Assembly: GCA_964530185.1 (NCBI GenBank)
Contig: CAZHBB010000122.1
Coordinates: 1 to 8,463, forward strand
Origin: PWVB01 sp964530185
GTDB lineage: Bacteria > Chloroflexota > Anaerolineae > B4-G1 > SLSP01
Length of the DNA stretch: 8,463 nucleotides
Reading direction: 5' to 3'
Below, one piece after another: positions 1 through 6,914 of the stretch (within the stretch, counting starts at the first letter, position 1; each line of letters begins with the position of its first letter). The notes beneath the pieces are model-generated. The model had not been told where the DNA came from. It saw only the letters and a program-made list of their open reading frames with translations, and searched no databases. The position numbers were made by a program, and so were the translations under genes.

Positions 1-1293
1 GTCTTAGGTGGCAATGCCTCCTCAGAAGTCCGTATGTGGATCTGCGGCGCACACGGCCCCAACAATCGCGAGACAGGCATCATAGAGGAGATCTTGCTGG
101 AGAACCGCTATCGCAATCCCCTACGCAATTACAGCATCTGGGACAGCATCCTCTATGAGAAAGTGCGGTTCGAGCCGAACATCACCCTGCTCTTGAACTG
201 CTCTTGCAATGCAGCGGAGATGGACGGCGCGCGGATCGCTTCGGTCACCGGTTGGCAACTTACCACCCAGACGTGGCACACCGTCAGAGCCAGTCTGTTC
301 GCCGATTGCTCAGGTGACTCTATCCTTGCCCCTTTGTCAGGGGCCGCCTATCGGCTCGGCCGTGAGAGCCGCGCTGAGTTTGGAGAGGATATCGAGCCAG
401 AGCAGGCGGATCGCAAGACGATGGGCATGAGCTGTTTGATCCAGGCCCGTGAAACCCCCGGGCCTCAGCCATTCATCCCGCCGACTTGGGCCAACGTCTA
501 CGAAACTGACGATGATTTGCCCTTCCGGGATCACCAACTGCCCTCGAGTAATTTCTGGTGGATCGAGCTTGGCGGTGAGCAGGACACCATCCACGACACA
601 GAGGCCATCCGCGACGAGTTGCTCAAGGTCGCGTTCGGGGTATGGGACCACATCAAGAATCGTGGTGACCATGGTGCAGACAACTGGGTTCTCGATTGGG
701 TGGGCTTCCTGCCCGGCAAACGAGAAAGCAGGCGCTACGAGGGGGACATCATAGTCACCCAGCATGACGTCCGCAGCGGGGGTCACTTCGAAGACCTGGT
801 GGCGTTTGGTGGATGGACCATGGACGACCACCATCCTGGGGGCATGCGCTGGAAGGGGAAACCCACGATTTTCCATCCGGCGCCATCCCCTTTCGGCCTG
901 CCCTATCGGGCGCTCTATTCCCGCAACATTCGCAACCTCCTCTTCGCCGGGCGCAACATCAGCGTCACGCATGCTGCGATGAGTGCCACGCGCGTGATGG
1001 CGACATGTGCAACCCTGGGACAGGCTGTGGGTACAGCCGCATCCATCGCACTGACCCATGGCGTCGATCCNNNNNNNNNNNNNNNNNNNNNNNNNNNNNN
1101 NNNNNNNNNNNNNNNNNNNNNNNNNNNNNNNNNNNNNNNNNNNNNNNNNNNNNNNNNNNNNNNNNNNNNNAACAACTACCAGCGGTTAGTACGCCTCGAG
1201 GTCGACGTGGTCTGCGACGCGCTGCGATTCACGCCTGAATCCACATGGGGCAGCCCAAACGCCCATCTCTTCGCCTGGGACATCACCGATTGA
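1..1293 (+). CDS. FAD-dependent oxidoreductase, 5'-truncated and interrupted by an assembly gap
   Basis: The reading frame is open from the first base (it begins VLGGNASSEVRMW) and ends at TGA 1291-1293, so the true start and the dinucleotide-binding Gly-rich motif lie left of the window; the ATG at 34 is internal, not a start. The text matches the FAD_oxidored type of flavoprotein: the entry motif GGNASSEVRMW, a central ADCSGDS strand typical of the flavin fold (about 287-307), a PGKRESRR segment (about 712-735), and the C-terminal flavin-contact stretch LLFAGRNISVTHAAMSATR (about 940-995) followed by GQAVGTAAS. The last 40 residues after the gap (NNYQRLVRLEV to the stop) resemble the terminal beta-rich domain of longer members, so reading resumes in the correct frame. 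The substrate is unknown; the family includes many predicted oxidoreductases near carbohydrate or xanthan-lyase-like genes. It is transcribed toward the minus-strand block. Family call is secure; exact function is not. Confidence 0.85.
   Translation, partial: VLGGNASSEVRMWICGAHGPNNRETGIIEEILLENRYRNPLRNYSIWDSILYEKVRFEPNITLLLNCSCNAAEMDGARIASVTGWQLTTQTWHTVRASLFADCSGDSILAPLSGAAYRLGRESRAEFGEDIEPEQADRKTMGMSCLIQARETPGPQPFIPPTWANVYETDDDLPFRDHQLPSSNFWWIELGGEQDTIHDTEAIRDELLKVAFGVWDHIKNRGDHGADNWVLDWVGFLPGKRESRRYEGDIIVTQHDVRSGGHFEDLVAFGGWTMDDHHPGGMRWKGKPTIFHPAPSPFGLPYRALYSRNIRNLLFAGRNISVTHAAMSATRVMATCATLGQAVGTAASIALTHGVDXXXXXXXXXXXXXXXXXXXXXXXXXXXXXXXXXXNNYQRLVRLEVDVVCDALRFTPESTWGSPNAHLFAWDITD
1071..1170. 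other. Assembly gap (100 N)
   Basis: Exactly 100 undetermined bases lie inside the FAD oxidoreductase gene. A round 100 is the usual placeholder for a scaffold gap of unknown or estimated size, so the true length and frame across it are not known. The sequence before it (GVDP) is the end of the flavin domain and the sequence after it looks like the extreme C-terminus of longer family members, so the real missing segment may exceed 100 bases. Confidence 0.98.
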
Positions 1294-1315
1294 ATCCTGA
1301 AACCACCACACCCAA

Positions 1316-1349
1316 GAGCCCCCTCCCCGGCCAACTGAGGAGGGAACTC
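1316..1349 (-). terminator. Inverted repeat between convergent genes, possible terminator
   Basis: Two 11-base arms (1316-1326 and 1339-1349) flank a 12-base loop. Read on the minus strand every position pairs, with two G-U wobbles; read on the plus strand the same two positions are C/A mismatches. The better pairing therefore favours the transcript coming from yjbQ, ending about 100-130 bases past its stop. There is no clean run of T after the stem on either strand, so this is not a canonical intrinsic terminator. Its position between two convergent genes is the main support. Confidence 0.35.
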
Positions 1350-1361
1350 TCATAAGACGAA

Positions 1362-1444
1362 CGCGAAACGCGATCAGCCCCAAGGCCAAAGGCCGGAGCC
1401 GTTGTCAAGACGTTTTCATAGCTCTGCCCTGCCGGCGGACCGCC
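1362..1444. repeat. Three small perfect hairpins in the convergent spacer
   Basis: Apart from the larger inverted repeat, the spacer contains three perfect 4-base stems with 3-base loops: CGCG-AAA-CGCG at 1362-1372, GGCC-AAA-GGCC at 1384-1394 and GGCG-GAC-CGCC at 1434-1444, the last abutting the yjbQ stop codon. They could help protect or terminate the 3' end of the yjbQ transcript. Each is short enough to occur by chance in GC-rich DNA. No open frame with coding character is seen in the spacer. Confidence 0.3.
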
Positions 1445-1864
1445 TTACTCGCCGATGATTTTGACCAGCACTCGCTTGGGGCGCCGACCGTCGAACTCGC
1501 CGTAGAAGATCTGCTCCCAGGGGCCAAAGTCGAGCTGTCCTTCGGTCAAGGCCACCACCACCTCTCGTCCCATCACCTGGCGTTTGAGGTGAGCGTCAGC
1601 GTTGTCCTCTCCCGTACGATTGTGCGCGTAGTGATCGACCGGCTCGTGGGGGGCCAACGCCTCTAGCCATTCCTCATAATCCCGATGTAGACCGGGCTCG
1701 TCATCATTGATGAACACCGAAGCCGTGATGTGCATCGCATTCACCAAGACCAACCCTTCCCGAATACCACTTTCTTTGACACAGGCCTCAACCTGCGGCG
1801 TAATATTGATGAAGGCCCGTCTGGATGGCACATTGAACCACAGTTCTTTCCGATAGCTCTTCAT
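1445..1864 (-). CDS. yjbQ: YjbQ family protein (UPF0047, secondary thiamine-phosphate synthase enzyme)
   Basis: This is a 139-residue protein of the usual length for the family. Visible family signatures are HITASVFINDDE (residues 45-56), GEDNADAHLKRQVMG (about 85-99) and the C-terminal block FGPWEQIFYGEFDG (113-126) ending in RVLVKIIGE. Members form compact trimers, and E. coli YjbQ has been linked to weak thiamine-phosphate synthase activity; the physiological reaction is still uncertain, so the enzyme name is a family label. The start is placed at ATG 1864 because GGAGGTG stands 6 bases upstream and homologues begin here; an 18-residue extension to 1918 would overlap the preceding gene and has no family similarity. 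It is the last gene of the minus block, 35 bases after the lipoate-ligase-like gene. It ends in TAA. Confidence 0.93.
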   Translation of the reverse strand: MKSYRKELWFNVPSRRAFINITPQVEACVKESGIREGLVLVNAMHITASVFINDDEPGLHRDYEEWLEALAPHEPVDHYAHNRTGEDNADAHLKRQVMGREVVVALTEGQLDFGPWEQIFYGEFDGRRPKRVLVKIIGE

Positions 1865-1872
1865 AAATAACA

Positions 1873-1882
1873 CCTCCGGAGG
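1873..1882 (-). promoter_or_regulatory. Palindromic Shine-Dalgarno region of yjbQ
   Basis: The ribosome binding site GGAGG(TG) of yjbQ is the right half of a perfect 10-base palindrome CCTCCGGAGG, followed by TTATTT-ATG. The left half, CCTCC, is the same as the anti-Shine-Dalgarno core of 16S rRNA. The mRNA could in principle fold on itself or pair with another copy and mask the site, but the intramolecular stem is only about 3 base pairs around a CCGG loop. The binding-site role, which decides the start codon, is well supported; a regulatory role is speculation. Confidence 0.6.
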
Positions 1883-1899
1883 AATCCCGCGCTCCGCCC

Positions 1900-2709
1900 T
1901 CACAGGCGCTCTATCCATTCGCGCCGACCGTACTTGTGTTGCGCAAGGCGCTCTGCTTCAATAACCTCCGCCTCGATCAAAGGGCTCTCCACCAGACTCA
2001 GGTCAAGCGCCTCAACACATCCCTGGATAACTGCGTCGGCGACCTCACTCCACGGCACAAACCGTCCTAGAGCCTCCTCCAACGTGATCGTGACCGCTCT
2101 TACCCGCGAGGGTTCGATGGGCGTGGTCAGATAGTTCACAATCTCTCCCATGTCACCGCTCAGTGGGAGTGAACCGTGCAACAGGATCCCCAGGCGTGTC
2201 CGTCGCTGGGCCAGCCCAACCAACTTGCGTCCGCTAACCAGCAGCTCATAGGCAGACGGCAATTCGAAGCACACCGGAGATCGCACCTTTGCCCCAGAGT
2301 GGTGCCTGCTCAGCACGGCCCCCGTCACCCCCAGGCGTGCCACCGCAGTCAGTAAAGCCTCCCCCACTCCCTTATAACTCTCGACCACCGGGAAAGCCCA
2401 CGAGACATCCCCGGCAGGCACGACGAGGGAGAAACTCAAAACATCTTGGTTCAAGACCGCGGTTCCCCCCGTCATGCGGCGCAGCACGTCAAGGCCCGCC
2501 CCCAACACGCGATCCCGGGCCACCTCGGCAACAGGCTGACCACGTCCCACGACAAGGGCTGGCGGCTGCCAGGCATAGACCCGCAGGGTTGGCGGTGCAT
2601 GACCAGCCGACACATAGCGCAAGATCGCCTCGTCACGCGCCAGGTTCACTGCACCCGGCAGTGGACCACGCTCTAGAATCAAACGCCATACGTCGGGGGG
2701 CATCCTCAT
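1900..2709 (-). CDS. Lipoate-protein ligase / octanoyltransferase family protein (LipM/LplA fold)
   Basis: This 269-residue protein belongs to the biotin/lipoate A/B protein ligase fold, which attaches octanoyl or lipoyl groups to a lysine of carrier domains such as GcvH or 2-oxoacid dehydrogenase E2. Numbering from ATG 2709: N-terminal PPTLRVYAWQPP (about 39-50), the acyl-adenylate or thioester-binding loop RRMTGGTAVLN (77-87), a Cys in SPVCFELPSAYEL (Cys147), the lysine motif GRKLVGLAQ (160-168) and LLHGSL. A Cys near 147 is where the acyl-Cys of LipM-type octanoyltransferases sits, which favours LipM over an ATP-dependent ligase. The usual His of the TGGxAVxH loop is Asn87 here. The start at 2709 forms an ATGA overlap with the upstream stop; a GTG at 2742 would add 11 residues and lacks a ribosome site. 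A GGGAG sits about 13 bases upstream. A lipM symbol is plausible but not certain. Confidence 0.85.
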   Translation of the reverse strand: MRMPPDVWRLILERGPLPGAVNLARDEAILRYVSAGHAPPTLRVYAWQPPALVVGRGQPVAEVARDRVLGAGLDVLRRMTGGTAVLNQDVLSFSLVVPAGDVSWAFPVVESYKGVGEALLTAVARLGVTGAVLSRHHSGAKVRSPVCFELPSAYELLVSGRKLVGLAQRRTRLGILLHGSLPLSGDMGEIVNYLTTPIEPSRVRAVTITLEEALGRFVPWSEVADAVIQGCVEALDLSLVESPLIEAEVIEAERLAQHKYGRREWIERL

Positions 2710-4325
2710 GGCATGATAAGGTCTCCCTTGATCCGGCTCCACATATCCGCACTAACCCAGGGGATCACCCCCGTTGCCGTCCGCTTGCCTACCACGCGGT
2801 AGCCAATAGTCCAGCCATCATAACGATAGAGCGGCTGCAACACCCAGTCCTTGACGCGGGGATCCCGCAACTCGATCAGGTAGACCGGATGTTCCTGCAG
2901 ATGATCCTTCGCCTGCGCCCAAGTCAAGTAGTAAGGCGCCGGTCCCGGAGGATCGAAAGACCCATCGGCGACGTAGACCACGGTCATCTCCGGATGGAGG
3001 TTTTCGGCCCAGGAGATGTAGCGTAGCACCCAGGTCTGCACAAAACCATCAGTGTCGGTGGGAGGCGTCAGCAGCCATGCCCCCTCCTCGAACTGAGGGA
3101 GGAGATCCCGGGCCCAGGCGTGCCACGTCACTTTGTGACTCTGATCGGCGATAGGGTAGTTGTTGGCCATCACCATCGTCAAACCCAGACCCACGACTGC
3201 CAGCGTCACACCACGGATGGCTGTCGCCAGAGGCACAGAATAGCGGACCAATCGCTCACGGACCCACCGCCACACTGCCTGACCGCCTACCGCAATCAAG
3301 GGAGCGAACCAGAGATAGACTGGAGTCATGAAGTCGTCCCAGTCCACGACGGCATACGTCACGACGAAGAACCACGCGCCCGCCAGTCCAAGCAGGCAGG
3401 TCACCGCCGCCTTTATGCGGGTCTTCACCAGCGCGAACAGACCGATGCCCGCCAGCATCACACCGATAGGCCAAAACTGAAGCATAAGCTGGTAGCCCGA
3501 GTCAGCCCATCGCTGCAGCCAATACTTCAGAGGCAGCCCAAAAGAGATACCCCACCACTGCTTCCCCAGCCAGAAATCAATCACACCCCGCCAGTCGTGG
3601 GGACAGAAGTTGCAGAACATGGGCGGTGGATCGCTGAAAGCTCGCAATGGGACATAGAGATACTGCAGGGCGATCAGGAGCACGATCCCCATCGTCCCAG
3701 CCAGCGACCGCAACCGCGTCAGGCGCTTCACGTCGGTTGACAGCACACTCCATGTCCACATGGGAAGTAGCACAATCGCCGGCACATTGACGCCAAACGC
3801 CATCGCATAGAGGACTACAGACGCCAAGTAGAAGCGTCGACGGCCCGTCTCCGCAAAGCGCAGAAGGGCTAACCACGTGCCGGCGACAAGGGTATTGTAT
3901 AGAGGGTAAAGCTCGCTGTATGTCGCCTGATACCAGAACCGAACGGCCAATCCCAGGATGAGTGCTCCCAGGGTCCCGACGGTGACAGAGTTCGTCAGAT
4001 GATATGTGATCCGCTGAACTAACAACACCGTCACCACGGATGTCACTGCACTCAGGAGGTTCAGACGATAGGCCGGGTTCCCAAAGGGTAACCCGTGCAC
4101 GAACAACGCCCCTAGCCAGGTATACGTGGGATAGCCCGGTGGATGGGATACCCCCATGACCAGTGTAGTGATCTGATACTGGATGGAGTCAAGGTAGGGG
4201 CCGACGCCAGGATGCAACGTTCGCACATAGAGCCAGCCGAACAGAACTACAAGAAAAGCGGCCGTAAGTCGCAGTGCACTGCGGTCCTTCTCGGACACCC
4301 AAGGTACCCTGCTGACGACGTCCAT
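2706..4325 (-). CDS. DUF2723 domain protein, GT-C type polytopic membrane glycosyltransferase-like
   Basis: This is a 539-residue integral membrane protein with roughly ten to eleven hydrophobic segments between residues 20 and 386, followed by a soluble C-terminal region (about 390-539). The N-terminal half carries the DUF2723 pattern: an acidic residue in the first external loop (Asp46), then VSHPPGYPTYTWLG (59-72), AYRLNLLSAV (85-94), and FWYQATYSELYPLYN (130-144), with VDWDDFMTPVYLWF (327-340) later. DUF2723 is the family of human TMEM260, a protein O-mannosyltransferase; bacterial members are thought to move a sugar from a polyprenyl-phosphate donor to an extracytoplasmic acceptor, but the acceptor here is unknown. 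A CNFC pair (238-241) in a large loop is unusual. The gene starts 8 bases after the beta-CASP stop, with GGGGG just before ATG, and its TGA overlaps the ATG of the next gene. Confidence 0.85.
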   Translation of the reverse strand: MDVVSRVPWVSEKDRSALRLTAAFLVVLFGWLYVRTLHPGVGPYLDSIQYQITTLVMGVSHPPGYPTYTWLGALFVHGLPFGNPAYRLNLLSAVTSVVTVLLVQRITYHLTNSVTVGTLGALILGLAVRFWYQATYSELYPLYNTLVAGTWLALLRFAETGRRRFYLASVVLYAMAFGVNVPAIVLLPMWTWSVLSTDVKRLTRLRSLAGTMGIVLLIALQYLYVPLRAFSDPPPMFCNFCPHDWRGVIDFWLGKQWWGISFGLPLKYWLQRWADSGYQLMLQFWPIGVMLAGIGLFALVKTRIKAAVTCLLGLAGAWFFVVTYAVVDWDDFMTPVYLWFAPLIAVGGQAVWRWVRERLVRYSVPLATAIRGVTLAVVGLGLTMVMANNYPIADQSHKVTWHAWARDLLPQFEEGAWLLTPPTDTDGFVQTWVLRYISWAENLHPEMTVVYVADGSFDPPGPAPYYLTWAQAKDHLQEHPVYLIELRDPRVKDWVLQPLYRYDGWTIGYRVVGKRTATGVIPWVSADMWSRIKGDLIMP

Positions 4326-4333
4326 AGCCCCCG

Positions 4334-5731
4334 CTACAGATCCGCTTTGTCTCCCCGAGAGGGCACCGTCACCCGACGATATCCCTGCTCACGCAGGCCA
4401 TCCGCCAGGGCATGGGCAGGCTGGGGGTCACCATGGATCACGAAAACCTCCCTGACGTTCGGTGCATGCGGCTTCGCCCAACTCAGGAGATCATCCCGAT
4501 CGGCATGGGCGCTGTACCCATAAAGCGTCTGGACTTCCGCACGCAGGGTGTATTCCTCTCCGAAGATCCGCACGTAGGGGGCTTTTTCGGCGATCCGACG
4601 CCCTAAGGTGTTGGGGGCCTGCCAACCGGTGATTAGAATGGCATTCCTTGGATCCTCGATAGCGTGTTTCAGATGGTGCTGAACCCGGCCCGCCTCAGCC
4701 ATGCCCGAGGCACTGATGATGATAAGTGGATTGGGAGCGTCATTGAGGGCTTTGGAGGCTTCCACGCTGCGCACATAGCGCAACCGGTAGAAACCAAAGG
4801 GGTCCCGGTCCCCACTATCCAGGATGAACTGACGCGTCTCCTTGTCATAGCATTCAGGATGCCGCCGGAAGGTCTCTGTCACATCGACCGCCAAAGGACT
4901 ATCCACGTAAATCGGGATCTCGGGGATCCGCTGCTCGTGGACAAGCTGATGGAGATGGTAGACAACCTCCTGCGTGCGGCCAACGGCAAAAGCGGGGATG
5001 ACAATGCGTCCTTTGCGTTTCACAACCCGGTGGACGATCTCCGCCAGCTCATCTTTGATGGCCTCCACCGGAGGATGCAGGCGGTCCCCATAGGTGCTTT
5101 CGATGAGAAGGTAATCAGCAGGTGGCATCGGTGTGGGATCGCGCACGATAGGCAAGTTAGGCTGCCCTAAATCTCCGGAGAAAAGCAGCCGTATCGTCCT
5201 CCCCCGCTCTACTGCCTCGAGCAACACCATAGCCGACCCCAGGATGTGCCCGGCATCCAGAAATGTGACTTTCACACCCCGGACAATCTCGAAAGGGCGA
5301 TTGTAACCATAGTCCACGAAGTAACGCAGAGTATGAAGCGCATCCTCCTCCGTGTAAAGGGGCTCGACAGGAGGTTGCCCTCGGCGGGCACGCTTCTTGT
5401 TCACATAGGCCACATCATGCTCGTGGATGCGACCCGAATCGGGCAACATAGCTCCGCAGAGGTCGCGCGTGGCATGTGTAGCATAGATGGGTCCATCATA
5501 ACCATTCTTAATCAGGTTCGGGAGATTACCGGAGTGATCGATATGGGCGTGAGACAGCACCACAGCGTCCAGACGCCTTACGTCGAACGGAATCTTTCGG
5601 TTACGCTCATAGGACTCCGCTCGCTTACCTTGGAAGAGGCCACATTCCAGCAGAATGTTCGCCCGATTGGTGCGCACCAGGTACATCGAGCCAGTCACTG
5701 TTTGAGCCGCGCCCAGAAAGGTGATCTTCAT
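4334..5731 (-). CDS. Beta-CASP metallo-beta-lactamase-fold RNase (CPSF73/TTHA0252-like)
   Basis: This 465-residue protein shows all beta-CASP landmarks. The metallo-beta-lactamase part has LLECGLFQG (motif 1, with Glu29 where Asp is more usual), HAHIDH (61-66, two-zinc motif 2), DAGHILGSAM (His162, motif 3) and SGDLG (Asp187, motif 4). The beta-CASP insert has ESTYGDR (Glu211, motif A), IPAFAVGRTQE (245-255), SGMAEAGRVQHHL (342-354, motif B) and GYSAHAD (His409, motif C), then the RMMBL-like tail with VIHGDPQPAHAL. Such proteins are zinc-dependent endo- or exoribonucleases acting on RNA in the cytoplasm. Length fits short bacterial members without RNase J extensions or KH domains. Its ATG overlaps the rnd TGA (ATGA), and a very strong ribosome site lies 5 bases upstream, so it is likely co-translated with RNase D. 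RNA is the expected substrate from family knowledge; which RNA is unknown. Confidence 0.92.
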   Translation of the reverse strand: MKITFLGAAQTVTGSMYLVRTNRANILLECGLFQGKRAESYERNRKIPFDVRRLDAVVLSHAHIDHSGNLPNLIKNGYDGPIYATHATRDLCGAMLPDSGRIHEHDVAYVNKKRARRGQPPVEPLYTEEDALHTLRYFVDYGYNRPFEIVRGVKVTFLDAGHILGSAMVLLEAVERGRTIRLLFSGDLGQPNLPIVRDPTPMPPADYLLIESTYGDRLHPPVEAIKDELAEIVHRVVKRKGRIVIPAFAVGRTQEVVYHLHQLVHEQRIPEIPIYVDSPLAVDVTETFRRHPECYDKETRQFILDSGDRDPFGFYRLRYVRSVEASKALNDAPNPLIIISASGMAEAGRVQHHLKHAIEDPRNAILITGWQAPNTLGRRIAEKAPYVRIFGEEYTLRAEVQTLYGYSAHADRDDLLSWAKPHAPNVREVFVIHGDPQPAHALADGLREQGYRRVTVPSRGDKADL

Positions 5732-6906
5732 GCGGTCCTCCTCCCCTGGGCTGGCTGATGGACAAGTTGGAGAAGATCGGCGCCGTACGCACGGAGACGC
5801 CAGGGACCGATGCCTGGGATCTGTGCCAAGGCCTCACGGTCAACAGGTGGATGTGCCGCCAATTGCCAGAGTACAGCATTGGGCAAGATCACATCAGGGT
5901 CGACGCCACGAACCCGAGCGACTTCCCGTCGCCAAGACCGAAGCGCCTCGAAGCGCATCTGAGTCACATCATCGTGATGCACAGATGGCGTGTGAGCCGG
6001 CAGATCTGGCAACCGTGTATCCCGGAACAACTTGAGCAACTGAGAGCCAAAGCGCCGCACCTGACCAGCGCTAAGACCAGCATCGAACAATTCCTGCCGC
6101 GAACGCGGCCGGACACGCACTAGGCGCACCAACAAAGCATTGGATAGGACTTTCATTGGGGGCCGATCCAGGGCCTCAGCGGTACGCTCACGCCAAAGAT
6201 AAAGCTGATAGAGTCGGCGCTGATCCTCCAAACTCAGCCGCTGCCCGCCCTTGATACGCCAGAATCGATGGTCCACCTTATCTGGTTGGAGTTCGCTGGC
6301 CGTCTGGGCCAAATAAGTAAAGATCTCGCGTGCCTCCTCCAGACGACCGGTCTCTCGAAGTTCTTTCAACTGGATCTCACGCAAAGGAAGCAGGTAGTGA
6401 CTATCCATCCAAGCATACCTGAGAGCTTTGGGGTCGAGAGGACGTTTCCCCCAATTGTAGCGCTGATAACGTTTATTGAGTGAGACCCCGAACAACGAGT
6501 TGAGGATATCGCCCAGGCCGACCTTGGGCCATCCCAATACGCGCGCGGCCCACATTGTGTCAAAGATGTGACGTGTGACAAATCCAAAGTCGCGCCGCAG
6601 CACCATCAAGTCATAATCGGCAGCGTGTACAACCTTCTCCACCGTCTCGGACTCAAAGATCGGCTGCAGTGGCGTGAGGTCCCTCAGGGACAAAGGGTCC
6701 ACCAAGTAGTCCGCACCCGGCACCGAAAACTGAATCAGGCAGACGCGTTCTCGGTAGGCGTAGAGACTGTTGGATTCCGTATCCAGGGCAACCAGTGGCT
6801 CCTGCGCCAGCCGTTCGGCCAGCGCCAGCAACGCAGGCTCATCAGCGACGACTTCCAGTCGATGGTCTGCTGGGGGAACAGTGTGTGTCGTTTTCGATGC
6901 ATACAT
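5728..6906 (-). CDS. rnd: Ribonuclease D (DEDD exonuclease with two HRDC domains)
   Basis: This is a 392-residue 3'-5' exoribonuclease of the DEDD-y class, which trims the 3' ends of tRNA and other small RNAs. Exo I is LDTESNSLY (Asp42, Glu44), Exo II is HAADYDLMVL (94-103; Asp99), with FDTMWAARVLG following (Asp116), and Exo III is YAWMD (Tyr164, Asp168), so all four metal ligands and the tyrosine are present. Two helical HRDC nucleic-acid-binding domains follow, about 224-300 and 313-383, the second with PNAVLWQLA and IPGIGPWRLRAYG. Length matches E. coli RNase D (375). ATG 6906 is preceded by no Shine-Dalgarno sequence but by a promoter whose predicted start site is at or within 3 bases of the ATG, suggesting leaderless translation. 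The gene follows xseA by 32 bases and its TGA overlaps the beta-CASP ATG. Confidence 0.93.
   Translation of the reverse strand: MYASKTTHTVPPADHRLEVVADEPALLALAERLAQEPLVALDTESNSLYAYRERVCLIQFSVPGADYLVDPLSLRDLTPLQPIFESETVEKVVHAADYDLMVLRRDFGFVTRHIFDTMWAARVLGWPKVGLGDILNSLFGVSLNKRYQRYNWGKRPLDPKALRYAWMDSHYLLPLREIQLKELRETGRLEEAREIFTYLAQTASELQPDKVDHRFWRIKGGQRLSLEDQRRLYQLYLWRERTAEALDRPPMKVLSNALLVRLVRVRPRSRQELFDAGLSAGQVRRFGSQLLKLFRDTRLPDLPAHTPSVHHDDVTQMRFEALRSWRREVARVRGVDPDVILPNAVLWQLAAHPPVDREALAQIPGIGPWRLRAYGADLLQLVHQPAQGRRTA
5737..5746 (-). promoter_or_regulatory. Strong ribosome binding site of the beta-CASP gene
   Basis: On the minus strand GGGGAGGAGG lies 5 bases before ATG 5731. It sits inside the last codons of rnd and fixes the start codon. 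With the ATGA overlap, both re-initiation and independent initiation are possible. It contrasts with the rnd start, which has no such site. Confidence 0.75.
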
Positions 6907-6914
6907 AGTAAAAC

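Noticed and set aside
337..1059. 240-residue minus-strand open frame opposite the FAD oxidoreductase
   Set aside because: It lies entirely antisense to a clearly recognisable flavoprotein, shows no family motif, and is Arg/Pro/Cys-rich as expected of a shadow frame in GC-rich DNA.
1865..1918. 18-residue N-terminal extension of YjbQ
   Set aside because: It would overlap the end of the lipM-like gene, has no similarity to the family, and a strong ribosome site sits directly before the internal ATG at 1864.
2189..2340. Repeated CCCCAGGCGTG near 2190 and 2330
   Set aside because: Both copies encode the same short Arg-Leu-Gly stretch in the lipM-like protein; two chance copies of 11 bases in coding DNA do not make a repeat family.
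2710..2742. 11-residue extension of the lipM-like protein from GTG 2742
   Set aside because: No ribosome site precedes it, it extends into the DUF2723 gene, and the ATG forming the ATGA overlap matches the family N-terminus.
2289..3026. 245-residue plus-strand open frame across the lipM-like and DUF2723 genes
   Set aside because: Extremely Pro/Arg/Gln-rich, crosses two real genes on the opposite strand, and has no recognisable domain.
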